Positions 10,883 to 23,060 of a DNA stretch of 64,000 nucleotides are shown here, in pieces; within the stretch, counting starts at the first letter, position 1; each line of letters begins with the position of its first letter. Made by a program: the position numbers and the translations under genes. The DNA lies in assembly GCA_014058105.1 (NCBI GenBank), contig JACGCM010001844.1, positions 496,001 through 560,000 on the forward strand, written 5' to 3'. A model generated the notes under the pieces. It was given only the letters and a program-made list of their open reading frames with translations. It was not told the origin of the DNA and searched no databases. The DNA is from Kingdonia uniflora. Its lineage: Eukaryota > Streptophyta > Magnoliopsida > Ranunculales > Circaeasteraceae.

Positions 10883-11310
10883 ATGATAACTAGGTGTCAG
10901 ATATATGGATCAAGGGTTCTTGTTGAGTTGCAGTTGTGATATTTTGGTAACCAATCTCTAGAGATGCCCACTCCCATACCGGTGCCACCAACATACCATA
11001 GAATGACGAAGGAGGAAGCGGCTAAAGCTGAGGATGATTATTACCATATGTAGTTGTTCTACAATATAATTATGTTTGGAGATTAGTGTTGGGTATGCCT
11101 TTGCCTACTGACGAAGGACAAGGTTGAGGAGACAGATATGGAAGGCAGAATACATAGCAGGAAGTACGGCCGCTATCCTGCGAGGGATTGGGTGCTATTA
11201 AAGGAGAATCGCCCGTATTTTTCTACCCAGCGGAGGTGGTGGGGGTTTCGGATGAGGAGACTGTATTAGTGGAGAAGGGAGTCGGAGATTGGAAATCTTC
11301 TTCCGCATAA
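10883..11310 (+). pseudogene. Antisense ORF a (element E)
   Basis: ATG at 10883 gives MITRCQIYGSRVLVELQL, a stop, then YFGNQSLEMPTPIPVPPTYH and an EEAAKAEDDYY segment. It decays into stops and frameshifts before a C-terminal EETVLVEKGVGDWKSSS block, with a stop at about 11310. This copy shows best that ORF a is about 140 codons: a basic start, a YFG...EMP motif, a PVPPTY motif, an acidic-aromatic helix and a valine/glutamate C-terminus. No known family recognised. Confidence 0.65.
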
Positions 11311-12376
11311 TTATCGTTCTTTTTCTTGAATGAGTGTTTCATGCTGGAGGTTGGTTCAAGCTCTTTTACAACTAGCTTCCTCTATTTCTTGAGGAAGTAA
11401 GTCATGTTGGAGGGGGCAGGCTCTGTTACAGCCATCATAACGACTTTTCTTGCAGAAGAGTTTCGGTATGAAATAGTAATGAAAAACTAAAATGTAATTT
11501 AGCCTGTAGATCGATCTGTAGGAAATTTTTTACCAATTGTACTTTATAATGTATTTTATAAGCAATATTCGAGCTAATGAAAAAGGCTATTTGTGTAGAA
11601 ATTCTTTGTTAATAGATCAAATTAGAAATTAACATTAAAGATTAAACTAAAAGAATATGTTGGAACACAAATGTAATGTGTTCTTTTTAGAAAATGAACT
11701 AAAAATGAATAATATATGTTAAACTATTATAATGTATCTTCGTACAATGTATTAGTTGACCTGCTGAAGATATATGTGAAGTGTAACAGGTAGGTATATT
11801 GAACTGATTAGGTACCAAGAATCGAGCTATGAGGCATCCTTTTTATGTATGATTGAATGTACAAAAATTACACATCAAGCTGTAGAGGTATTGTGAAAAA
11901 TTAGAACATAGGGGAAAATTGTGAAAGTTTGTTTAAAAAAATGATGGATAAAAATGAATGAGGTCAATTTGGAAAGATAAGTTAAAATAACTTTCTAGCA
12001 TGATCTTAAGGTTTTCAGGTATGGAAAGGTGGAGTAAATATATATTACTATATACAGAATAGGGGGGATTTGACGTTATCTCCAAGATGTTTATAAATAA
12101 TGCTCAAAATATGATTTGAGAGAGGATGTAGAAAATAAAAATGGTGAGGACTAGTTGTTGTTATGAGAATGCTTTTTGTCGAACTAGTTGTAGGGTTTAT
12201 GATCTATCAACCTAAAATTACATATGATTGTGTGAACTAGTTGTAGAAATTTTGATCTGTCCTCTTGGAAGTGTGCAATAGCATTTAACACAGTTGTCCT
12301 TTTCCATATGCTTACTTTCGTGGACTAGGTCGGTAGAGTTTCGAAAAATTATGTCAAAGCATGCTGCTGGCAAGCT
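11311..12376. other. Spacer of element E, left of the insertion of A
   Basis: AT-rich spacer between ORF a and ORF b of E; ORF b lies at 36950, beyond the nested elements. Faint remnants of the ACTTTATAA-type minirepeat occur near 11540. Nothing else supported. ATAAG at 12377-12381 is the left target duplication of element A. Confidence 0.6.
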
Positions 12377-12381
12377 ATAAG

Positions 12382-13005
12382 CGTAGGGACCTATCTCTCG
12401 ATCTCACCTAAAATTGAGTTGTCGCCAATTCAAAATACCTCCATCTTAGACTCACGCATTTTTAACATAACTTATCAAGTCAACATTCCAACCTAATCCA
12501 CGAACTGGTGAAGAACGTGGGTCGAACTCAAACTGAAAAGCCTAAACCAGTCATAGATACCTATTCCTTATGAACTTAATAGTTTTTTAGTCAACCACCA
12601 CTAACCACATTGTTTGGAGAACATGCTCCAGCACGATGAAGAGCAGCGGAGAAGGCGTATATATGAAAGAGGTTCTAGAAGAAACAGGGACCAAAAACAA
12701 ATTACACAAGAGATCACCAAGAAACTACTTGTTCTAGATTTTCATAAACATTCAAACTTCTTAGTTACAAGGTTCAAGCATCTCTATATCTAGAGATTAC
12801 TTGTAATAAGATATCAGCCTCAAGCAATGAAGATATTTTTACAAAAATCCTCTACTCAAGGTCATGGGTTTTTTACCTATTCTGAGGTTTTCCATGCTAA
12901 AATCACATGTGTCATTTCTTGCTTTCCATTAGAATACTGTCCCAGATTAATTTGTGTGATATCAAATTCTAAGCCATTTCGAGCTTACGAAATTTGTCCA
13001 TTACA
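12382..13005 (+). repeat. 5' LTR of element A (family 1)
   Basis: 624 bp. It starts CGTAGGGACCTATC (TG mutated to CG) and ends GTCCATTACA. The TATA box is CGTATATATGAAAG near 12656. It is clearly similar to 35876-36495 but has many differences, so the insertion is not recent. Confidence 0.9.
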
Positions 13006-13021
13006 TTTGCCACCGTCTGTC
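13006..13021 (+). promoter_or_regulatory. Primer binding site (element A)
   Basis: TTTGCCACCGTCTGTC directly follows the LTR. It is a mutated form of TTTGGCGCCGTCTGTG seen in C and D. The first bases after TT could pair with a tRNA 3' end such as tRNA-Asp; that pairing is inference. Confidence 0.75.
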
Positions 13022-13129
13022 AAAAAGATTGTATTTCCACGATATCTTAAGGCATTCTTTCACTACAATATTCAATCATGGTTACTTCCAGATGACCGGT
13101 TACAAACATCCAGCTCGATGTTTCCATAA

Positions 13130-13538
13130 AGCCAGGGCAACTTACAGAGTTACGGGTGAATCTCAGCGCCGAAACAGAGAAATGTGCCGAGCTCAAACTT
13201 TAGTTAATTAAGGATTGGGAGCTCCGTAAGAAAGAGCTCGACACAGAACGACAAGTTCGTTTGACAGCGCTCAAACAACATGAAGACTGGATAACAAATA
13301 TGCAGACTTCCCTAGATGCTCTACAAAATATTTAGCAGGCTCCTCCAACAAGAGGTCACGATTTGTTGCCAGAGACCTCCCGTGTTTCTGCAAGGGAAAG
13401 ATTGGGACCTCGCGGAGTCGTCAGTAAAGCATTTAAAGGAATCTTCTGTACGAACCATAACCCTCCATACATTTGGGGGGTAAAGTTCAGTCCGAAGCCA
13501 GTCAAGGTCACCAAATTTTTGTCCGTCAGGAGGAAGAA
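13130..13538 (+). pseudogene. gag remnant (element A), N-terminal part only
   Basis: Contains a coiled-coil stretch (LRKKELDTERQ, LKQHEDWI) and the conserved FKGIFCTNHNPPYIWGVKF segment, also seen in element B at about 33550. At about 13538 the sequence jumps to the gag/protease linker (matching element E near 63530), so the retrotransposon gag core domain is missing. It cannot make capsid. Confidence 0.7.
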
Positions 13539-14330
13539 CAATAACATGATCGAAATCAATTAGATCACCAATTCTAAATGATCCCAGTGCAGGAGACTAT
13601 CAGAATGCTACATTCTCACACCTCAAGACAAAGAAGCCAAGCTTCTTCCCAAGTCAAGCAATCCCTAGCTTGAGATTTCCTTCAAAGATTGCGATACTAG
13701 CCATGTCAAATTTCTACATCATGATGTGTTAGTAATAATGCTCAAAATGAAGAAATTTGTCATGCACATGATGATGATCGATACTGGAAGCGGTATTGAG
13801 ATTCTATTTCAGAGCAATATCGACCAAATGGGTTTGACCGACCAAGTTTTTCAGAGTGACACTGATATCAGTGGGTTCAATGGTCTAGAGAAGAATGAGA
13901 AGGCAAGATCATCTTACCTATTACCGCAGGACAAGCCACCATCGACGTCATCTTCTATATCATCAACTCTAAATCTCGTTATCTCGAGATTATGGGCCGC
14001 TGCTGGATTCACAACATGGAAGCAATCGCTTTCACCTATCATCAGGCACTCTACTTCAAACACAACAATGGTACTTATGAGATCAGGGGAAATCAAAAGC
14101 TCTCACGTGCTTATAAAAATAATGTCTCTGCTATCCTAGATACTTCTGACAGTTTACTGCATAGCAATTACAGGAAGCTGATCACCTCAACGATCAACCT
14201 TCCATGGAGGATCCCACAAAATATATTTATATTGCTGGACCTAACAGAGGTACTTTCATTGGTACTAAGCTGGTTCAGCACGAAAAAAATGCTCTCATTC
14301 AGTTCTTGTAATTAAATCGAGACATTTTTG
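13539..14330 (+). pseudogene. Aspartic protease region (element A)
   Basis: Retropepsin-like protease that would cut the polyprotein. MMIDTGSGIEILFQS shows the DTG catalytic motif (D near 13780). Further conserved blocks are DTDISGFNGLE, the hydrophobic segment IDVIFYIINS (shifted frame) and IMGRCWIHNMEAI. Frameshifts and stops separate the blocks, and the region leads directly into RT. Confidence 0.75.
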
Positions 14331-15800
14331 CGTGGTCTTTAAAAGAAATGCCTGGGGTCGATCCGGATAAGGCATGTCACAAATTGGCCATCAACATCAA
14401 CGTCACAGTGGTTAAATAGATACAGTGACGGCTATCGCCTTGTTTTCGAGATGAAGTTAACGCTGGGATCGAGAAATTGATCAATGTAGGATTCGTTCAA
14501 GAAGCCAAATATCCAGACTGTATATCCAATATTATCGTTGTCCCAAAGAAGAAAAGAAAAGTCTGAGTTTGTATAGATTTCACCAATCTGAACAAACATA
14601 CTCCAAAGGACAGTTTCCCTCTTCCCAGCATTAATCAGATCTTCGATTCTACAGTAGGCCATGACCTCCTATCTATGATTGATGTTGCTTCGGGATACAA
14701 TCAAATTTCACTTTGGGAAGAAGATCAAGAAAATAAAACTTTCATCACTGAAAGAGGTCTTTATTGCTTCAAAGAAATGCCCTTCGGACTAAAAAACTAA
14801 GGTTCCACATATCAATGGTAGATGGCTACTATGTTTAAAGCATACCTAGGGATAGTTGTCGATGTCTACATCGATAATCTCTCGTGCAAGAGCATACAGT
14901 TAGCCAGTCACATCTCAGATCTCAACATTATATTCAACATTCTTCGATCTTACAGGATGCATCTCAGCCCTGATAAATTTCAATTCGGGGTACATTCTGG
15001 CAGATTTTTAGGCCACCTCATTAGCAAAAAGAGGATTGAGGCCGATCTAAATCAGATTTGGGCTCTCCTCAACATGCCTTCTCCAAAAATAATGAAAAAC
15101 ATTTAGAAACTTACCAGCAAGATTGCCGCTATCAATCGTTTCGTTTCAAAATCTTTAGACCGCTGTCGTTGGCTATTCCTATTACTCTGTGGTTATACCA
15201 AATGAGGAAAAGTCTAGCCAAATACAGAGGCCACATGGACACCAGAATGCGAAACGGCTTTTCAAGATCTCAAAACCTATTTGGGGAGGCCTCCCATAAT
15301 GAGCACCCTAGTAGATAATGGGGAAGTGATTATCTACATAGCAGTTATAGATACTTCACTCAGCTTGATTCTCATTTGCCTTTAAGGGAAAATTGAGAAA
15401 CAAGTCTACTTCATTAGTAAAACCCTCACTCCAGCATAAACGAGGTACTCTAAAATTAAAAAACTTCTTCTCACTCTTGTTTATACTTTACAGAAACTCA
15501 AGCACTACTCAAGGTTATTCTACGAAAGTCAGACGAACTACCCTTATCGGAAAGTTCTATCCAAGAAAGAAAAATCAAGGAGAATGTAATAGTGGTCAGT
15601 CAGTTTGGGAGAACGTGATATCAAGTTCGAACAACCTCATTTCGAGAAGTGTCAGGCCCTTATCAATTTTCTCACAAATTTTCCAGTGGTAGATCCCATG
15701 TGGGAGGAGCACGGCCCTGACCTTGCAGAAGAAACTCCTGAAGATCCACCCCCAAAACCGTTTGACGATCGAGCTAAATAGATTTAAACAAAAGGGTGGA
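14331..15800 (+). pseudogene. Reverse transcriptase and RNase H (element A)
   Basis: RT domain blocks in order: AWSLKEMPGVDPD, SNIIVVPKKKRKV, IDFTNLNKHTPKDSFPLP, SMIDVASGYNQISL, FITERGLYCFKEMPFGLKN, the catalytic region VYIDNLSCKS, then HLISKKRIEADLNQ. The usual YIDD is YIDN here, so a catalytic aspartate is lost. The RNase H that follows RT shows YFISKTLTPA and a VSLGERDIKFE block. Many stops. Confidence 0.85.
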
Positions 15801-16380
15801 GACTTTTACGGATGGATCAGGAAGACCCATAGGGTCAGGAATCTGAATCATATTGATTACCCATTCTAATGACCGAATTGAGAAATTAATCTGCTTAGAT
15901 TTTGAGTCCTCAAATTAAGTCACCGAATACGAAGTTCTCATTCATGAACTCGACCTCGCTCTTGAGCTCGATGTCCGTGAACTCATAATTTGCGCAGATT
16001 CACTACTCATCGTCCACCATTACTCTGAGCAATATTAGAAGAATAGAAAGATGATTGAATACGCAGCCCTCATTACAGATAGGATGAGCAAGTTCACAAA
16101 AACAACTCTCCATTATCTTCTTCGAAGTGAAAATAGATACGCCGCTTCCTTGGCATATCTAGCCGGTGTCTTGGGTACAAAAGCTCGATATCTCCAGATC
16201 AAAATAATTTCAACCCCCAGCATTGATCGCATTTCGGTATGCACGGTCAACACTGGGGATGATAAAGAGGGAGGCAATGATTGGCGAAAGCTTTTCTTAG
16301 CCTACCTCGGTGTCGGTGATAGTTGCAGCGGACCACTTCTTACAGATCCAAAAGAGTACTGACAGCTGATCAACAACTCT
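15801..16380 (+). pseudogene. Second RNase H (archaeal-type) and linker (element A)
   Basis: Remnant of the extra RNase H typical of Tat elements: a TDGS-like start, a segment around 15930-16020 with YEALIHELDLALELD in a shifted frame, and ENRYAASLAYLAGVLGTKA. The linker before integrase holds ISVCTVNTGDDK. Heavily frameshifted. Confidence 0.65.
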
Positions 16381-17011
16381 AAGCGCTACACAAATCAAAA
16401 TGGTATGCCATACCGCCTTTCCGTCACGGGGACTTACCTCAAGTATCTCACTAAACCAAAATTAGATGAAATGCTCCTCGAACTACATGAAGGGACTTGT
16501 GGCTCCCATGCCGCAGGTCGATCACTAACAAACTGAGCTATTATACAAGGAATATTCTAGCCTGGTATGCGCAAGCAATCAGAGGAGTACTCACGCAGAT
16601 GTGACGCCTGCCAAAGACATGGACACATAATACGCGCCCCTGTGCTCAAACTCCATGTAAGCAAGGTGATCTGACCATTCAAAAGATGGGCACTTGATCT
16701 CGTTGGTGAATTCCCTAACTGTCCAGGTAACCATCGTCACCTACTCGTAGCTACCGATAATTTTACAAAATGGGTAGAAGTAGCTACACTATGTTGAACC
16801 AGAGAATAAGAGGTCATCTCTTTTATCTCGAAACACAACATCACTCAATTTGGATACCCCCACCTAATTCGTATCGATAACGGGCCCCAATTTGTTAGAG
16901 CAAAAATCATAACCTTCCTCAACCAACGCAATATCATCCACTCACAATCAAATCCTTACTATCCTCAAGGCAATGGCCAAGGCAAAATCACCAACAAAAC
17001 CATCGTGGAAG
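16381..17011 (+). pseudogene. Integrase, 3' truncated (element A)
   Basis: Zinc-binding N-terminus (ELHEGTCGSHAAGRS, CDACQRHG), core with ATDNFTKWVE, a later DNGPQFV, and GNGQGKITNKTIVEG, where the expected glutamate is lysine. The reading stops at a rearrangement: the C-terminal domain is absent and antisense-gene sequence follows. Several stops. Confidence 0.8.
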
Positions 17012-17034
17012 GACCATCAAATCCTTACTATCCT
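16947..17034. other. Deletion junction with copied filler
   Basis: CATCAAATCCTTACTATCCT (17015-17034) repeats integrase sequence at about 16946-16965 (one mismatch at the first base) and lies exactly between truncated integrase and the interior of the antisense large gene. See findings. Confidence 0.75.
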
Positions 17035-20000
17035 TCTAGTTCCCTAATTCGACTTGACAGGCTAACTACATCCCATTGGACTAGAGGAACCTTAACATCA
17101 ATTTTACTCCTACTCGAGCGCTCTCCAGCCTTGGCGTTCCTGATACGTGCGCTGGCTTGCGCCAATTTGGTCTTCAGTCGTGCCCCCTCTCATTTAACTC
17201 ATCATACTTTTGTTGTATCGCTCGAAACTCCATATCTTTGGCAGGTAGGGCTATATGCAAGTGTTAAGCTGCAGCTTCTGAAGCCGATAGATTCTCTCGA
17301 GCTACATTTAGCTCGCTATCTCTTTCAATCATTTTTTTTTCAGTCACTCCAGCTCGCTTCTACAATTCCGAAGATCATCTCGAGATTGTCCCTCTGATCT
17401 TTCTAGTGCCTGAATAGGGTATTGAGCCATTTTAGCATACCTACTCTTTACCATCAGCGTGTCAATCCGACTTTGAAGCTTCGCGGCGTATTCTTTTATC
17501 TCCGCAAGCTCTTTTAGCCCTTTATAAATTTTGGCATCTTTCTCTTTGATCTTACCAGTGAGGTCGACAATAGTTTGGGTTGCCTCAACAAATTTGAAAT
17601 GCACCTTTACAAGCTGGACTTCTCTATCCTCATTCACTTCCCTCACCCTATCCAACTCCTCTTCAAATTCTTGGTTACATTGGAGCACCTCATCATCGTA
17701 CGAGTGAGCTTAATCCAATTCAAGCTGCATAATATTGATACATTATATACAGTTCGATTCAGAACACCCATCAACATGCATATTTATATCTCATTTCTAA
17801 AAGGATATCAGATTTCAACCATCTACTGCGTGCAACTACTTTTAGACTTAAAGGTCAAAGTGCAATCTCAGATGGATGCTCCATGAAATATATTTTGAGG
17901 TCTAAGGTACATGTTTTCTATATGTTACTTTGTCTAATACCTTGAATTTTTCTATGCACTATATTAGTGTAATTTTTCTCAAACTGATAACATGTTTTTT
18001 GTTTGCCTCTACATTCTATGCTGTCTTATTTACTTGGTAGTTTTATGTCAATATAGCATACAAGTCAAAAGGCTTATTCCGATCTAACCTGCAGCTCCGC
18101 TTGCAAAGACAGTGAGGAGGTGGAGATCTCTCTTTCCCTGGCAAGCTCGGTGTCTTGATCTTTTATTCTGAGACTCATTTCTCTAAGTGCCTCAAAGAGG
18201 GTTACAAAAAAAGGGCTCAGCCTACAGAAGTCTATTCAATACATACAATCCAACAATTTATAGGACACTTCTAAAATACTCATACAAATTCATTTCTCTA
18301 CACTACCATCTCATTCTCTCCCTCTAGGAGTTCGGTGTCATGCCATTGATTGTCAAGTACCATCTGGCTGAAGATATCGTCCAGTCCATCAACAACTCCT
18401 CCTGCAACCTCTTCCACTTCTTCATTATCTCCCTCCTCAACATAGGTGTCTGCCTTAATGGTATCCAACTCATACTTAAAATATCCTTTCAACATCAAGT
18501 GGTGCCCATGTCGTTCCCGCTATTGCCTCCATTTGTAGATGGCCAATTGCCACTGTGTGGGAAGCCTTCAGAGCCTCCAACTTCTTTACTTCCTTCAAAG
18601 CTTCAACCTTCGCTCGAGCTACCTTCTTTTCAAGCTCAATTTTGACCTTCTTCAGCTCAGATTTTTCTTCTTTAATTCTGAGCTAAATCCCCCTCACCAA
18701 ACGAGCAACCTGCAATACACAAATCGACCTCAACGTGAGCTCAAAATGCAGTAAATAAATATTTCACATAATCAATATGACATACCATCTTGCTCATGTC
18801 CTCCTCCCCGTGAAGAGCCACAAGCCTGGCCCTTTCCACCACATCTTTAAGATCGTCCTCAACAGTAGGTCACTCTTTAGCAACCATTTCCCTCAACTTT
18901 CCTGAAGGTTTAATCCTTTTCCTTTTTTTTTCCGTCGACCTCACCACTTTCAGTGGTACCAGAGGCCAACGGATGCTTCAGCATCAATTATTTTGGAAAT
19001 GTTCGAGCTAATTTGCTCGACGTAAAAGACTCTGGTTGAACCAAACTATCTATTCTAGGGATCTTGGGTAAGATCATTCGCCCATCCCTACCAGTTCCTT
19101 TCTTCTTTCCATCATCAACACCCGCCATCAGCCTGGTCGATTGAGATTTCTGAACCTTTTTCTACTTACTCCTAACCCTTCTCTTTTTGCTAAGGCCAAG
19201 TCCATTCAGCACAAATTCGAGCTCAACTTCTTTCTCAGCAACCTCATCCAACAGCAAATCTTTCCTTTCTACCAGGGGCTTCGGTCCTGCCATGCACAAC
19301 AGTATTATTATCAACAAAAGATCATCAGTTCAAACATATCAATATTATAATCTATAAATTGTTATACTTACTTTGTTTTATAATTTTAAACCCAAGATCC
19401 AAAGGTTCTTCATCAACTCTCAAAAGGCTATTACCCTTCACCCATATTACGTTGTCGATCCAGGCTCGACCTGCTGAATTTAGATCGAAGAAGCGTGGCC
19501 GAATTGCGCTCATACATAAATTTGGCCCACCACTGGCGTGGTATTTCTTCACCCCATAAAACTATAATACATCCTCAGGAGATATCCTTCTCGCTTTCCC
19601 CTTATTCTCCTATTTTTTATTTTGATAGTCGCAAACACTTATTACCTTCTAGATGTTCCAGTTCAATTGAGCATGACGTGCCCCAATCTTATTCATAATC
19701 CCTTTTGCCAAATTGGCAAAGGGAAGACTCAACCCATACTCTAATTGAAATAGGTAGCACAAAGAGCCCTCTGAAAGGCCACTCTGAACACTCCCATTAA
19801 AATATTCTAACGAGATTGATTCATTTATACCCCTATCTTGTTTCTCCTCGTCCAAGTCGGCCAACAAATAAAAATACTTCTCCCCCGTCGCTGCAGTACA
19901 CCCCCTAAACAGGCTACCGACGTATTTTATGCAATTACCCCATGTCCCTCCTATAACAACCTTGGCTTTACACAATTCTTTATATGCATATGAACTCGGA

Positions 20001-20826
20001 GGATAAGTCACTAATTTGCCAGGGAAACCAGGAAATTGTTCCAATCCTACTTTAACCATACTATCAGACATCTCAATTTCAGACTCTACCGTCCGACTAG
20101 AGGTTGACACCTCATTACTAGGTAAACTATTCATCTCAACTATAATTCTACATGCAATTTTTGATCCTACAGAAATACCTCTCACGTTCGACCTACATAC
20201 AGGTTTAGGTATCTATCATTATCTCATACACATCGATCATTTTCATAGAACATATCTTTCATATATTCTATATATATGTCAAAAATTCATAGATTGCTAT
20301 AAATAGTGATTTTATAGAGATTTGCTTATAACAAATTAGTATTTGCTTATAGCAGATTTTATAAAGACACAAACATACAGCGTACGTCTCTGCTAACCTT
20401 CAGTGTCAGAATGAGAATCCGCGGCAACACCATGACCTTCCTTCACAACGCAACTGTATAGCCACCTATGTGATTCAATGCCCGCAACTCAATTTAACTG
20501 CTGATCACTCTCAGATAAATCCTTACCAAATCCTCTACAATTGTTTTGCGCTTCTCTCCCTGTGCTCTCCAAGATTTTAGATGTTGAAAAACATTTTAAT
20601 GATGAGGATGAAGCACTATTTATTCTTTTTGTCTCTAACGGCTGGCAGTTATTGTGCCTCATACGACCTGTTCTCGGTTTTGGAACTGATGCGTAATTTC
20701 CACTATCCATGTCAGACGTCTTATACCTTCTCAATAAAGCCGTCTTTCCATCATTACCCCTCCCTCATATTTTAATCTATTTTTCTCTTCTGTTTTCATA
20801 TCTTTCTCTGAACTTCCCACACTCAT
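17035..20826 (-). pseudogene. Large antisense gene of element A, 3' truncated
   Basis: Exon 1 is 20826-20398 (ATGAGTGTGGGAAG start, with RYKTSDMDSGN after a frameshift). Exon 2 is 20147-19372 with FPGFPGKLVTYPPSS, EYGLSLPFANLAKGIM and FFDLNSAGRAWIDNVIWVKG. Later exons hold a basic part, a coiled coil and the acidic IKADTYVEEGDNEEVEE segment (near 18440). The coiled coil at 17688-17344 belongs to the last exon. Splice sites match elements I and B. The gene end was lost in the deletion at 17034. The domain recalls the 'putative gypsy type transposon' family, by eye only. Confidence 0.8.
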
Positions 20827-20918
20827 GATAACTCACACTCACACGATAACAGAGTTTTGCAGCTTTACATAAAAAACAAAACTTGAAGCCCCTGTATTTT
20901 TTCCATTCTTGTATCTTA

Positions 20919-20927
20919 TACTTATAG
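20919..20927 (-). promoter_or_regulatory. TATA box of the large antisense gene (element A)
   Basis: CTATAAGTA on the minus strand, about 100 bp before the ATG at 20826. The same core and spacing occur in element I. Confidence 0.6.
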
Positions 20928-21109
20928 TACTAGTAAGTCATTTTCAAAGCTTACAAATTTTTTAAAGTTATTCTAAATTGTTTATCAAAACAGTCTCAAA
21001 CGGCATTTGCAACTATAGAGGATCAATTTAACTTTCATCTTTTCTGTTAAATTCAAAAAACATAAATTTATTTATGATAGCACTTTACATATAATTGTAC
21101 CTAAAGCAG

Positions 21110-21438
21110 CCTTGATGACCTGGGCGACCACGATCAGATATCCTCCAGTGATCATCACATCTTCAGACTCGATCTCCTCCACAATAGGCAATCTCACTAC
21201 TTCCTTTTGAGCTGCAGGGTCTGCAGTTATTTCTCAGAACATCTCTTCATAAAAACGACGTTCATATTCCTGGCTCAATCCCAATCATATTCAAACCCTA
21301 AACATTCACCTCCCTCACTGGCAATTCAGCATCACAATCTAACAATCTAAAAATACGTTCACGTACTTCGGCTATCATAATAGCCAATTTAGCCTCAGAG
21401 GTATAACCAATTCTCTCATAACGAGTTCACATTATCAT
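21110..21438 (-). pseudogene. Antisense ORF b (element A)
   Basis: ATG at 21438 (or 21432), then TRYERIGY, EAKLAIMIAEVRERIFRLLD, CDAELPV and, after a frameshift, QEYERRFYEEMF and PAAQKEVVRLPIVEEIESED. It matches ORF b of element I block by block. Stops and one frameshift. The C-terminal EIESEDVMITGG block shows that the intact protein would be about 110 residues. Confidence 0.7.
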
Positions 21439-21480
21439 CCTTTTCTTCCACCTATCTCTTCCTCCCCAACCCCCCCCTCC

Positions 21481-21494
21481 TTCATTTTTATAAC
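21481..21494 (-). promoter_or_regulatory. TATA box of ORF b (element A)
   Basis: GGTTATAAAAATGAA on the minus strand, about 50 bp before the ATG at 21438. Confidence 0.55.
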
Positions 21495-21730
21495 CTGTCC
21501 GGCTATAAAATTCTGCACAGCTCGGGATGTTCTCCTATTATCTCGTAACTGAAACCATAGAATCTTGGTAGAAGTTATATCTGAACCTATCTCTTTCTAT
21601 CAAGCTAAATCATTTTCTTCCATTTAATATCGACCTGATTCCTTCCAGCAAACTGTCGTTGATCGCCTACAATTTAGAAATTTGTATAATTTCATTTCCT
21701 CTATATTTTTATCCAACCCCAGGTCGACCT

Positions 21731-22303
21731 TGTAATGGCCAAATTCTGTAAGCTTGATTTGATTAGGAATTACCTATTACACCAATGAACCTGTATTAAT
21801 ACTAAACTAGAGAGTAAGAAATGAAAGCAGGTGTTTTTAGCATAGAAAACCTCTAAATAGGTAAAAAAACCATGACCTCGTATGGAAGATTTTTGTAAAA
21901 GTATCTTTATTGCTTTGAGTGGATATCTTTATTACAAGTGATCTCTAAAATCTTGAAATACTTTTGATCTCGTAAATAAAAAGTTTTGAGTGATTTTCTA
22001 ATCTCTGTCTCTTCTGGAACTTTACCTTTTTATAGGCCTCTCCATAACTCTACATCGTACAAAAACACATTTTCTGATGTGGCTGGCGGCTGACTAAATA
22101 ACTAACGAGTTCATGGGAGACATGTGTCTTTGACTGAATAACATTTTCCAAGTTTAGCTCGACCCACGTTCTTGAGTAGTTCGTGGGGCTGGTTAGAATG
22201 TTTGGCTGAAGTGTTAAGTACTAAAATTGTGTAAGCCTGAGATAAAGGTTAATCGAACTGCGTGAGCTCGATTATGAGTGAGGTAGAGGGATAAGTCTCT
22301 ATA
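21731..22303 (-). repeat. 3' LTR of element B (family 1)
   Basis: 573 bp. In plus reading it starts TGTAATGGCCAAATTC and ends AAGTCTCTATA (expected CTACA). Confidence 0.93.
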
Positions 22304-22320
22304 ATCGGCCCCTCACAACC
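22304..22320 (-). promoter_or_regulatory. Polypurine tract (element B)
   Basis: On the minus strand GTTGTGAGGGGCCGAT abuts the 3' LTR. Confidence 0.75.
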
Positions 22321-22606
22321 CAAGTCACGAGTGGCTTTTGTTGAGAAAAAATTGTACAAAAAACTTGAATTTGAAATGGAGCAATGATGGCGTTTGACTG
22401 GGTGGAAGTTACATGATATTGGGAAGTGATGTGTATTAAATGATGATGCGGATGTATGTGACGTTTGCATTTGAATAGTTGTGTCTGTAATGTATGTGAC
22501 GTTGGCTATCTTTCTTTGGAGAGAAGCCTAGCTTCGGTTAGCTTTTTGACCCAGGTATCTTTATCAACTCTCTGGAACAATTCCTGCATGCTTAACTCTC
22601 TCTGAG

Positions 22607-23060
22607 ATGGTGAATACTCGAAGTATGGTTCTTGAAGAGAAGATTGCGTTTGAAACGCAGAGGTTGAAGTAGAAATACTTTTGGTGACTGTTCTTTGGAA
22701 ATAGCGATCCCAGCCCCTGTTCCTCCGACATACCAAGGCTTGTCGGGAGAGGAAGCGATTGAATTTGACGAAGATTTCTACTATAAGTGGAGATTTCATG
22801 TCTTTGTCTTGACAGGCGAGTAACATTGGGCCTGTCTTCCCACTCTTGCGGAAGACAGGGTTAGGGATTCATATGCAGGGAAAGGTGTATCTATGGGGCT
22901 GATATGCTAATTTCTTGTGTTTCCATGGATTCTAAGGTTGGGCCCTCTTCATCTCTGCCAACTCTTTGGTGGTGGTGGTTATGGAAGAGGCGGTGATGGC
23001 AGTGGAAGAAGAGAACGGGATGGGGGATCTCGCTGATGTATTTCCATCGTGTCTTTGCGC
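22607..23060 (+). pseudogene. Antisense ORF a (element B)
   Basis: ATG at 22607 gives MVNTRSMVLEEKIAFETQ, then a stop and frameshift near the YFG motif. A clear PVPPTYQGLSGEEAIEFDED segment and FYYKWRFHVFVLTGE follow, and a C-terminal VVVMEEAVMAVEEENG block lies near 22970. This is the best copy for the middle of ORF a. No TATA box is visible at the usual distance here. No known family recognised. Confidence 0.7.
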
